Positions 1-5,970 are shown, numbered from the stretch's first letter. The stretch is DNA of 8,046 nucleotides from Bacteroidales bacterium (GCA_016283985.1 JAEENZ010000241.1:1-8046), one strand, 5' to 3'. Translations and numbers: made by a program. Notes: generated by a model not told the origin, from the letters alone.

Positions 1-441
1 ACATTGTCAAATGGCTCGGCCAAGATTGAAAATGATGTGTCTTTCCCCCTGTTGGGAATAAGCTGCGTTGCTAGTCAACTCGACAGTGACTCGTTTAAAC
101 AAAAAATGGCGGCAAAAATTAAGGAAATATTTAGGGCGGAATATGAAGATGGTTTATTTAAAACCGCATCAAAGTTGACGGGCGTTGTTAATAGGTCACA
201 AATGAGATTGTCATCGGATGATCGATACACGTTTGTCATCGCCAATAATTATTATAGCGGGAAAAATAGTACTGCCTTATTGTCTGTAAATAATGTGAGT
301 AAAAAGGTTACGGTATTGGATGCGGGGATGCAAGTTCTTTTTAAAGAGTATAGTATTTATGTCAAACGGCATACTACTTTTTTATTATTCTTCAACTCAT
401 CCGAAGATGTGTATTATGATTATTTAGGAAAACGATTGTAA
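1..441 (+). CDS. Unrecognised AT-rich protein, 5' end outside window
   Basis: The frame is open from base 1, so this is probably the 3' part of a longer gene. A TTG at position 4 is the first possible start inside the window, but nothing supports it as the true start. At least 146 residues are visible, ending LGKRL. The sequence is Lys-, Ser- and aromatic-rich, with alternating hydrophobic stretches in the C-terminal half that suggest beta strands. I see no catalytic motif, signal peptide or membrane segment in the visible part, and I do not recognise a family. The next ORF starts 2 bp after the stop, so the two are probably co-transcribed. GC is about 35% by eye, well below genes from 676 onward, consistent with acquired DNA. 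That it is coding is likely; its function is unknown. Confidence 0.6.
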   Translation, partial: TLSNGSAKIENDVSFPLLGISCVASQLDSDSFKQKMAAKIKEIFRAEYEDGLFKTASKLTGVVNRSQMRLSSDDRYTFVIANNYYSGKNSTALLSVNNVSKKVTVLDAGMQVLFKEYSIYVKRHTTFLLFFNSSEDVYYDYLGKRL

Positions 442-443
442 TT

Positions 444-635
444 ATGGAAATCATTAGAGATAAAGTCCTTGACAAATTAAGAATTGTAACGGGGGTTTTA
501 TTGTTGACTGTAATCATTCTATTGGTGTTCATTATACATCGAAACCATGTGAGACATTGGGCGTTGGACAATGCGGAGAAAAATGTGGTTAATTATCAGG
601 TGCAAACTTCAGGAATATCTCCAACACTCGAATGA
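444..635 (+). CDS. Small single-pass membrane protein, unknown function
   Basis: A 63-residue ORF beginning 2 bp after the upstream stop. It has a charged N-terminus (MEIIRDKVLDKLR), one strongly hydrophobic segment at about residues 14-31 and a polar C-terminal tail of about 30 residues. Positive charges lie on both sides of the segment (K11, R13; R33, R37), so topology is uncertain. It carries no lipobox and no domain I recognise. Tight spacing and matching AT-rich composition suggest it belongs with the preceding partial gene, perhaps as its membrane partner; this is inference from position only. The ORF is short, but the hydrophobic pattern and the close junction make it more likely real than chance. 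Confidence 0.5.
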   Translation: MEIIRDKVLDKLRIVTGVLLLTVIILLVFIIHRNHVRHWALDNAEKNVVNYQVQTSGISPTLE

Positions 636-641
636 TTAATA

Positions 642-671
642 GGTATTATACTTTTTTCGTATATTTATACC
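642..671. repeat. Imperfect inverted repeat between genes
   Basis: TATAC (647-651) and GTATA (659-663) pair around a 7-nt TTTTTTC loop. GGTA (642-645) and TACC (668-671) pair outside them, across an asymmetric internal loop. It lies in the 40-bp gap before the lipoprotein gene. It could be a weak hairpin, an operator, or an accident of AT-rich sequence. Confidence 0.25.
660..667 (+). promoter_or_regulatory. Possible -7 element of the lipoprotein gene
   Basis: TATATTTA matches the Bacteroidota TAnnTTTG consensus except for the last base and ends 8 bp before the ATG at 676. A promoter here would leave a leader of only a few bases. The region is AT-rich, so a chance match is quite possible. Confidence 0.3.
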
Positions 672-675
672 CATA

Positions 676-1992
676 ATGCGCCATGGCCTGATTGTTACAC
701 TTCTTGTAGCGGCGTCCCTCGCATCTTGCGTGGGGGATCCGTCGCCGGCGGGGTTCGTGCAGCCGGAGATGGGGGAGGTGCAGGCGAGCGTGTGGAGTGA
801 CGGGTCGGTGCGGTTCTCGTGCACGATGAACGATACCGGGGCGCTGACGGAATGCGGTTTCTGTTATCATCTCGAGGGCACCGAGTTCGTGCAGTTGCCG
901 GGAACGGTCATCGACGATAAGACTTTTGCTGCAGATTCGCCTGCACTTGAAGAGCCTGGCCTTTATCTTTATTATGCATACGCCGGAAATGGCAAAACGC
1001 GGCTGGAGAGCGTAGAGAAGTCATTTCGAATAGAGGAAGATCCAATTATCCCGCGCCCGCCGAAACCGGACGGGCCGAAATCTATGATAATCCAGGTGAG
1101 CGCCGAGGGTTTGGGAAGCGTCTATCTTCCCTTGAGGGGCAAGGTGGCGGTAACCATCGACTGGGGAGACGGGAACCTGGATTACATCAACGACGAGTAT
1201 ACTGGCGATAACTGGGTTACACACAGATACAAGGAGAATGGCATGTACGATGTGACGATTGCGGGCAAGATTGAGTGTTTTTCCACTTTCCACGAAGGCA
1301 AGAATATGCCTGTGCCCGACAGGATACGCGCTTTAAAGCGCTGGGGCGACCTGGGTACCGATGATTATGCCAATGCATTCGTAGACTGTAGCAAACTGGA
1401 ATCGGTTGCAGCAGATAGCCTGAAGATATTTGCAAACGTCACTCACGCCGAGTTCCTTTTTACTCGCTGCAGCAGTCTTCGACACGTGCCTGACAGCCTT
1501 CTCGCTCATTGTAAGTCGGAGAATCTGAGCGGGATATTCAATAGCTGCAAACTGTTGCAAGAGATCCCTCCCCACATCTTCCTGGACTGCTCCCTGGCCG
1601 ATGACTTCGAAATGACCTTCTTCCAGTGTGAATCGCTGAAGAGCGTTCCTGAGGGTCTGTTCGACGACTGCGTTGAGGCTTGGGGATTCATCTATACTTT
1701 TGCGGATTGTAAAAACCTTTTGTCCGTGCCGGAAACCCTTTTCGATCGCAACCGGAAGGCTTTCGCTTTCAGCGGCACCTTCTACGATTGCATAAATGTT
1801 AAGAACGAATCTCCCTATACTCTTGTAAGCGGCAAGAAAGTCCATCTTTACGAGCGTAAAGAATACCCAGAACTGTTCAAGACCCCTTCGATGTATAACG
1901 ACTGCTTTCACGGACACGGAAGTGAATTGGTCGGCGGAATGACTGCCGGCTGGAAGGATTATGCTTCAATACCCAAGGAATGGAAAAACTGA
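676..1992 (+). CDS. Surface lipoprotein with PKD-like segment and six Cys-bearing LRR-like repeats
   Basis: 438 residues. The N-terminus is a lipoprotein signal with lipobox LASC (lipidated Cys18). Residues about 35-120 look like a beta-sandwich of Ig/FN3 type, followed by a Pro-rich linker near 124-134. A VTIDWGDGN segment at about 159-167 resembles the WGDG core of PKD-like domains. From about 234 a repeat of 26-27 residues recurs, with the pattern FxxCxxLxxVPxxLFxxC. The leading Cys falls at 238, 265, 291, 318, 345 and 372. This resembles BspA-like/leucine-rich repeat surface proteins of gut Bacteroidota, which are generally tied to adhesion or binding. The fold and lipobox are well supported; the ligand is unknown. 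The ATG at 676 is chosen because it directly precedes the signal sequence. Two bases separate its stop from the preferred start of the next gene, suggesting co-transcription. Confidence 0.85.
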   Translation: MRHGLIVTLLVAASLASCVGDPSPAGFVQPEMGEVQASVWSDGSVRFSCTMNDTGALTECGFCYHLEGTEFVQLPGTVIDDKTFAADSPALEEPGLYLYYAYAGNGKTRLESVEKSFRIEEDPIIPRPPKPDGPKSMIIQVSAEGLGSVYLPLRGKVAVTIDWGDGNLDYINDEYTGDNWVTHRYKENGMYDVTIAGKIECFSTFHEGKNMPVPDRIRALKRWGDLGTDDYANAFVDCSKLESVAADSLKIFANVTHAEFLFTRCSSLRHVPDSLLAHCKSENLSGIFNSCKLLQEIPPHIFLDCSLADDFEMTFFQCESLKSVPEGLFDDCVEAWGFIYTFADCKNLLSVPETLFDRNRKAFAFSGTFYDCINVKNESPYTLVSGKKVHLYERKEYPELFKTPSMYNDCFHGHGSELVGGMTAGWKDYASIPKEWKN

Positions 1993-2555
1993 ATATGGAA
2001 ATTCCGGAACTGAATCATTTGCTGCAAGAAGTCGAAAAGCGATACGGACGTCGTGTCGCCACGACCAACGATTTCGAATCCCTTTCAGTAAACATCGAAC
2101 ATACCACGGGGGAGAGATTGTCTTCATCCACCCTCAAGCGCCTCTGGGGATATGTTTCGCTCCGCACGGCCCCTCATCTTTCCACCCTCGACATTCTTGC
2201 CCGATATGTTGGCAGCAAGGATTTCAGCGCATTCCGCGCGGCATGCCTTGGCGTGGGGGAGACGTCGGAGTACCTCGATACCAGTTTTATCCGTTCATCC
2301 GACCTGGCAAAAGGGGATATCCTCCGCATTGGCTGGGCGCCGAACCGAGTGGTGCGGCTCTGTTACGAGGGGGAAGATTCTTTTACTGTGCTGGAATCCG
2401 TCAACTCCAAACTCCAGGTGGGCGACCGTTTCGAGGCTCCCTGTTTCTTCCACGGCCTGCCTTTGATGCTGCCCGGCATCCTTCGCGACGGGCGGATGAC
2501 CCTCGCCTATATCGCAGGCAAGCAGGGGGGACTCAATCTTCTGGAGAAGGAATAA
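1980..2555 (+). CDS. Bacteroidota conserved protein with HTH-like N-terminus
   Basis: 191 residues from the ATG at 1980, which overlaps the lipoprotein by 13 bp, or 186 from the in-frame ATG at 1995 (MEIPELNHLL), 2 bp after the lipoprotein stop. The second start fits the family pattern as I remember it. The N-terminal ~95 residues contain TTNDFESLS, LSSSTLKRLWGYVS and STLDILARYVG. These are typical of a Bacteroidota-wide uncharacterised family, and the STLKRLWGY stretch resembles a DNA-recognition helix. Residues about 108-185 are beta-rich and end in LNLLEKE. There is no signal peptide, so it is probably cytoplasmic. A regulatory role is inference; the target could be the adjacent lipoprotein gene. 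Its 3' end overlaps the convergent toxin gene by 23 bp. Confidence 0.75.
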   Translation: MEKLNMEIPELNHLLQEVEKRYGRRVATTNDFESLSVNIEHTTGERLSSSTLKRLWGYVSLRTAPHLSTLDILARYVGSKDFSAFRAACLGVGETSEYLDTSFIRSSDLAKGDILRIGWAPNRVVRLCYEGEDSFTVLESVNSKLQVGDRFEAPCFFHGLPLMLPGILRDGRMTLAYIAGKQGGLNLLEKE

Positions 2556-3333
2556 GCTCTTTTATTACCGTGTCAAACTGCAAGATACGGTCTGCATTGG
2601 ATGCACTGAAAAGCAGGTGCGCGAAATCTCGCTTCTTAATACTCAAATCTGTATTCTTCAGGCATTCCAAGACAGAATCCTTCAGCCCATCCATTGTCGA
2701 TATCCCGGTTCTGGCACAAAGGAAATCCAAATCGGGACGGGTTTTCGAAAGAAGAAAAATGGCGTCGTAAAAGTCCCTCCCCTTTTGCCTTGCCAGAATG
2801 GCGCAAAACTTCATGGCGCATAGTACACTTAATGGCGGGACCTGCACGTTGAAGAAAAAGCCCATACGGTTCACTGTTGCTATCTCAGGATAATAGGACG
2901 CCCCCTGGTCCTGGGCTTCAATCTTTATAAGAAAACGCTCTTCCTTATGCCCTGTAAGTCCGAGATCGAACAGCAACTGTGGAAAAAACAGATTCCGGCG
3001 AAAAGCGGTGAGTTTTGTGTTGTGCCTGTTACGGGTTTCCACCACCAGTCCATTCTGCTGCAGGAATCTGACAATCCCATCTGTCATTGTCCGAAACTCA
3101 TCCTCATCAAAATCCTTGCAATCAAAATCCAAATCTTCTGAAAAGCGGTCAATCCCTTGAATCAGGCGGAGATTTGTGCCTCCAATGAAATTCAGTTTAC
3201 CTGCATACATCGAGTTGGCCAGGTAATCCAGAATCAGTAGTTGCAGATATTCCTTTAACATATAGCGGTCGAACCTGCTGTCGCTGGCTATGACAATCGG
3301 GAAAAAACTGCGGATAAAAGATAGGTCAATCAT
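2533..3333 (-). CDS. abiEii: AbiEii-type nucleotidyltransferase toxin (type IV toxin-antitoxin)
   Basis: 266 residues of the AbiEii/AbiGii nucleotidyltransferase family. Motif I is GGTNLR (residues 51-56). Motif II is RFSEDLDFD (63-71), supplying metal-binding acidic residues D67 and D69. A later Lys lies in AMKFCAIL (K175), and the family RDxYD motif appears as RDFYD (186-190). All the expected family motifs look intact, so the protein should be active. Studied relatives such as mycobacterial MenT enzymes add nucleotides to tRNA acceptor ends and block translation; the substrate here is not known. The start codon overlaps the antitoxin stop as ATGA (3330-3333), implying translational coupling, the classic antitoxin-first order. 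The 3' end overlaps the convergent 1980-2555 gene by 23 bp, and no clear terminator is visible between them. Confidence 0.92.
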   Translation of the reverse strand: MIDLSFIRSFFPIVIASDSRFDRYMLKEYLQLLILDYLANSMYAGKLNFIGGTNLRLIQGIDRFSEDLDFDCKDFDEDEFRTMTDGIVRFLQQNGLVVETRNRHNTKLTAFRRNLFFPQLLFDLGLTGHKEERFLIKIEAQDQGASYYPEIATVNRMGFFFNVQVPPLSVLCAMKFCAILARQKGRDFYDAIFLLSKTRPDLDFLCARTGISTMDGLKDSVLECLKNTDLSIKKRDFAHLLFSASNADRILQFDTVIKELIPSPED

Positions 3334-3947
3334 ATCTCGTAAACTGATTTAAGGAATGATACTCTGTTTTCCAGTGCATGGCTCTCAAAGCGGGAAAGAT
3401 AATCGGAGAAACGTTCGGAATCCATATCATTTTGAATCCAGTCCCAATCCAGACGCAACTCTTCCATGTCCTGTTCTGTTTTGTAAAAGGGATTAAGATA
3501 CAAGAGATCCAAGAGGGCTTTTTCCGGAGTGGCGATCAGGATCCCTCTTCCATCCGTCATGGTCGATATCTCGTAGCCAAAATACAATGATTCCTTTACA
3601 TTCTGATAGTGGAAGGTGCCAAAAGGGTTTGAGAAACTTGCTGTCTTGAGTGTAGAAACACTTGTGAGCTGAACCACTTCTTCCGGGATAATGCCGTAAA
3701 ATGAAAGGGCACTGTGCAGGCTGATATAAGAGGGCTTATACAACTGATTGGCAATATATCGTGCAAATCCGGAAACCAGCCGGTACTCCGGGAATGCGTA
3801 ATGTTCATTCCTGAGTTTTACTAGCAGTCCCTTCTTGCACCAACGCGTTAAGTTGTTGCGGTCAAAATCCTTTTCCCACAACAATACCTGGTTGATGTTG
3901 AAGCATCCGTGAGGGTACATATGAGTCCTAAAAGTAAGGAAATCCAT
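3330..3947 (-). CDS. abiEi: AbiEi-type antitoxin and transcriptional autorepressor
   Basis: 205 residues from the ATG at 3947 (MDFLTFRTHMYPHG). Family features are an N-terminal winged-helix-like region (about 14-55, with NLTRWCKKGLLVKLRNEHYA), the SYISLHSALSFYGIIPE block (73-89) and ATPEKALLDLLYL (139-151). Characterised AbiEi proteins bind inverted repeats in their own promoter and counteract AbiEii without stable protein-protein contact. The frame is open further upstream to an ATG at 4022 that overlaps the kinase stop. I reject that start because an exact -7 element (3969-3977) and a perfect inverted repeat lie between the two ATGs, so the transcript should begin at about 3962-3966. The module has visibly lower GC than the kinase, suggesting horizontal acquisition. 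Confidence 0.9.
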   Translation of the reverse strand: MDFLTFRTHMYPHGCFNINQVLLWEKDFDRNNLTRWCKKGLLVKLRNEHYAFPEYRLVSGFARYIANQLYKPSYISLHSALSFYGIIPEEVVQLTSVSTLKTASFSNPFGTFHYQNVKESLYFGYEISTMTDGRGILIATPEKALLDLLYLNPFYKTEQDMEELRLDWDWIQNDMDSERFSDYLSRFESHALENRVSFLKSVYEI

Positions 3948-3952
3948 ATATC

Positions 3953-3994
3953 TTGTTTCTAAAACTCTGCAAATATAGTGATTTTTAGAAACAA
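3953..3994. promoter_or_regulatory. Perfect 12-bp inverted repeat, candidate AbiEi operator
   Basis: TTGTTTCTAAAA (3953-3964) and TTTTAGAAACAA (3983-3994) are exact reverse complements separated by 18 bp. The exact -7 element of the abiE operon sits between the arms. The proximal arm covers the expected transcription start and the distal arm reaches the -33 region. AbiEi proteins are known to bind paired inverted repeats and repress their own operon, so this placement fits an autoregulatory operator. Binding itself is inferred. Confidence 0.75.
3969..3977 (-). promoter_or_regulatory. -7 promoter element of the abiE operon
   Basis: Read on the minus strand this is TATATTTGC, an exact TAnnTTTG element of the Bacteroidota primary sigma factor. 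It lies 21 bp upstream of the antitoxin ATG at 3947. A TTTTG at 3996-3992 is the only -33-like sequence nearby, and its 14-bp spacing is shorter than usual. The position supports the short AbiEi start. Confidence 0.7.
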
Positions 3995-3997
3995 AAC

Positions 3998-4018
3998 ACT
4001 CTTTAATGAAAAAAGAGT
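3998..4018 (-). terminator. Weak hairpin after the kinase stop
   Basis: ACTCTTT (3998-4004) and AAAGAGT (4012-4018) pair around a 7-nt loop, directly after the kinase stop codon, followed on the minus strand by a T-rich run (GTGTTTTGTTTC). The stem is short and AT-rich, so it is at most a weak terminator. Confidence 0.3.
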
Positions 4019-5020
4019 TCATTCAAACAGCTCCGTTGCTTGGCGAAAGATGGCATCGACGTCATCTTCGCGGACGGCTTCCGCTGTCTTTCCGGGAGCT
4101 GGAGATGACCTGTCGGAGCTGCCCATGACGGTAGAGACGGGGGCAGCCTTGGCGAGAGTGTCGGTTACGGCAGTTGGAGCCGTCATCTCGGAATCCGCTT
4201 CCGTCCTCACCGACCTGATCGGGAATCCCCACAAAAGAAAACCAACAACTACAGCAACGACGGCAATCGCCACCAGCCATGGCCACGCCGGCCTTTTGCG
4301 GAGCAGGGCGGCCTTCAAATCTTCCGCACTTGCAAATCGCCCGGAAGGGGCGGTGGCTGTGCATCTGCGCAGGGCCTTGCGGTGACCGGAGGTCATCTCC
4401 ATGAGCACCTTTCCCAAAGAATACAGGTCGCTTCGGGCATCTGCCGGCTGGCCGGCGATAACCTCTGGCGCAGCGTAGTTGCGGGTGCCTGCAGGTTGTT
4501 TGAGCAGGGAAAAACTGTCGGAATCGGCCAGCGAAAAATCTATCAGTTTGGCAAAATGCCCCTGATGTGTGATGAGGATGTTGGAAGGCTTGATGTCCCG
4601 GTGGATGATCTGGTGGGCATGGAGATAGGCCACGGCATCGCAGAGGCTGCCGGCTGTCTGGCGGAAAAAGGCTTCATCCGCCTTCCCATTCTGTAGATAC
4701 TCTGCCAGGGTGCAGCCATCTATCCATTCCATCTCGATGCAACTGCCCAGCCCGTCTATTTGCAGATAGGCATAGGTTTCCCTAATGCCCGGATGCCTGA
4801 GGGAGAAACTGATTTCGAATTCCTTCTGGAGCATAGTCTCGTGGATGAGGCTGCCGCGAAACTCCGGACTCAGGCATTTGAAAACCCGGAAATGCCCGGC
4901 GCGTTCACCCCGGTACAGTTCGAAGAATCCGTTTTCGGAACGGTGGATCAGGGTGAAACCGCCTTTACCGACATCGTAAATGTCGGCCGGGGCGAAGAAT
5001 CCTGACACTTCCAAGTTCAT
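4019..5020 (-). CDS. Transmembrane Hanks-type Ser/Thr protein kinase
   Basis: 333 residues. The N-terminal kinase domain (about 15-235) has a GKGGF nucleotide-loop remnant (18-22), Lys48 in FRVFKCL, Glu67 in the C-helix region, the HRDIKPSN catalytic loop (140-147, Asp142 and Asn147), GTRNYAAPE (178-186) and SDLYSLG (197-203). The Mg-binding DFG triplet reads DFS (161-163); Asp is kept, so activity is expected. A single membrane helix spans about 246-265. It leaves the kinase in the cytoplasm and about 68 residues of Ala/Pro/Ser/Thr-rich tail outside, with no PASTA or other sensor domain. It phosphorylates protein Ser/Thr; substrates are unknown. It is divergent from an envelope barrel gene across 43 bp. 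The tail ends abruptly at FRQATELFE, so C-terminal shortening relative to relatives is possible. Confidence 0.9.
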   Translation of the reverse strand: MNLEVSGFFAPADIYDVGKGGFTLIHRSENGFFELYRGERAGHFRVFKCLSPEFRGSLIHETMLQKEFEISFSLRHPGIRETYAYLQIDGLGSCIEMEWIDGCTLAEYLQNGKADEAFFRQTAGSLCDAVAYLHAHQIIHRDIKPSNILITHQGHFAKLIDFSLADSDSFSLLKQPAGTRNYAAPEVIAGQPADARSDLYSLGKVLMEMTSGHRKALRRCTATAPSGRFASAEDLKAALLRKRPAWPWLVAIAVVAVVVGFLLWGFPIRSVRTEADSEMTAPTAVTDTLAKAAPVSTVMGSSDRSSPAPGKTAEAVREDDVDAIFRQATELFE

Positions 5021-5023
5021 ATC

Positions 5024-5032
5024 GTAAAGATA
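5024..5032 (-). promoter_or_regulatory. Possible -7 element of the kinase gene
   Basis: The minus strand reads TATCTTTAC, matching TAnnTTTG except for the final G, and ends 3 bp before the kinase ATG at 5020. If used, the mRNA would have almost no leader. No clear -33 box is visible; its place overlaps the opposite promoter. Confidence 0.4.
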
Positions 5033-5054
5033 CGCTTTTTTCGCTGGAAATCAG

Positions 5055-5062
5055 TATTTTTG
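5055..5062 (+). promoter_or_regulatory. -7 element abutting the barrel gene start
   Basis: TATTTTTG is an exact TAnnTTTG match, with a single base between it and the ATG at 5064. Transcription starting a few bases downstream would give a leaderless mRNA, or one whose first codon is the second ATG at 5067. The upstream T-run (5035-5041) is the only possible -33 sequence. Confidence 0.5.
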
Positions 5063-5063
5063 T

Positions 5064-5969
5064 ATGATGAAAAACGGCTGCGTCCTTTTCTTGCTCATGC
5101 TTCTCCCTCTGGGACTTTTTGCCCAGTCGGGAGATTATGATGATGCGCTCGACCGCTACGAGTCCATCACGGCGGAGTGTATTAGGGTGAAGCAGTCCGT
5201 GGCTTCGGGCGAAAAGGTCCCGCGTGCGGAACTCGCCCGCCTGGCAGGCCAGTTGAACGGGTTGAAGACCCAGCTTCAGGGCGTTTCCGGCCAGCTTACG
5301 GCTGCACAACGCCAACGGGTGGCAGACATCAGGCAGATGTATTCTGATGGTATCGTGCGAAGTACTGCTCCTATCCTGATTCCGTCCATCCCTACCTCTC
5401 CTGCACCTCTTCTGGCATGCCCCGCACTGCCGGACAATCTCGCTGGAGGATGCGCTGTTGCATCCAACCCCACAAGGAGAAAGCTCCGTCCGGATGTCCT
5501 CCTTCTTGCCGAGGCCGGGCTGGTGCCGGACTTCTCCGCAGGTATCAAGGCCTGTGCCCTCTATGGCCGGTGGGGAGCCTATGTTGCCGGAAGAAGCAAT
5601 TTCTCGCCGTCCCGCTATGGGTACGAGTGCCTGTCGGACGGAACGGTTCCGGGAGGTGGCAAGATCTGGACTTCCGGCATTTCCCGGGTATCCCGCCTGA
5701 ACCTGTCTGCCGGTGCACTATGGCATCCTGTCGGCTGGGGATCGCTCTATGGCGGATGCGGATACGGCCGCCGCCGTCTCCTGTGGCAGGATTCCGCTGG
5801 CGATTGGGCTATGGTGTCCGACCGCAGCTGTGCTGGTCTGTCTTTGGAAGCAGGTGTCATCATTCATTATAACAAGTTGATTTTCAGCATCGGAGGTGCA
5901 TCTGTTCCCTCTTTTTCCGATAAATCTTTTTATGCTGACATGACATTGGGTGTTGGATGGCAATTTTGA
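5064..5969 (+). CDS. Envelope protein: signal peptide, helical segment, C-terminal beta-barrel-like domain
   Basis: 301 residues, with two adjacent possible starts (ATG at 5064 and 5067). A signal peptide covers about 1-20 (LPLGLFA before Gln21). Residues about 24-95 are helical and probably coiled-coil, rich in Glu, Gln, Arg and Leu. A Pro/Ala linker follows (about 100-125). From about 140 the sequence alternates polar and aromatic/Gly-rich strands and ends VGWQF; a terminal Phe is typical of outer-membrane barrels, so an outer-membrane location is likely. Six Cys after the signal peptide, several in the barrel part, are somewhat unusual. I do not recognise a named family. The divergent arrangement with the transmembrane kinase and the shared 43-bp region suggest a functional link, possibly a periplasm-spanning partner; this is inference. 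Confidence 0.75.
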   Translation: MMKNGCVLFLLMLLPLGLFAQSGDYDDALDRYESITAECIRVKQSVASGEKVPRAELARLAGQLNGLKTQLQGVSGQLTAAQRQRVADIRQMYSDGIVRSTAPILIPSIPTSPAPLLACPALPDNLAGGCAVASNPTRRKLRPDVLLLAEAGLVPDFSAGIKACALYGRWGAYVAGRSNFSPSRYGYECLSDGTVPGGGKIWTSGISRVSRLNLSAGALWHPVGWGSLYGGCGYGRRRLLWQDSAGDWAMVSDRSCAGLSLEAGVIIHYNKLIFSIGGASVPSFSDKSFYADMTLGVGWQF

Positions 5970-5970
5970 T

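Noticed and set aside
11..61. ATG at position 11 as a start
   Set aside because: Its frame stops within about 50 bases. The real open frame is the one already open at base 1.
1333..1917. 194-codon minus-strand ORF inside the lipoprotein gene
   Set aside because: It is the antisense of the repeat region. The plus-strand frame has a signal sequence and a clear repeat, whereas this one has no domain pattern and no start context.
2538..2549. CTTCT-GG-AGAAG inverted repeat as a terminator between convergent genes
   Set aside because: The 2-nt loop cannot form a normal hairpin, there is no T-run next to it, and it lies inside both coding regions.
1961..2770. 269-codon plus-strand ORF spanning two genes
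   Set aside because: It runs out of frame through the 1980-2555 gene and antisense to the toxin. Its composition is Arg/Pro/Ser-rich, as expected of a shadow frame.
3978..4385. 135-codon plus-strand ORF
   Set aside because: It is antisense to the kinase C-terminus and membrane helix. Its Ala/Thr/Ser-rich composition is the shadow of the kinase codons.
4965..5315. 116-codon minus-strand ORF across the kinase/barrel gap
   Set aside because: It covers the divergent promoter region and the start of the barrel gene in antisense, with no recognisable content.
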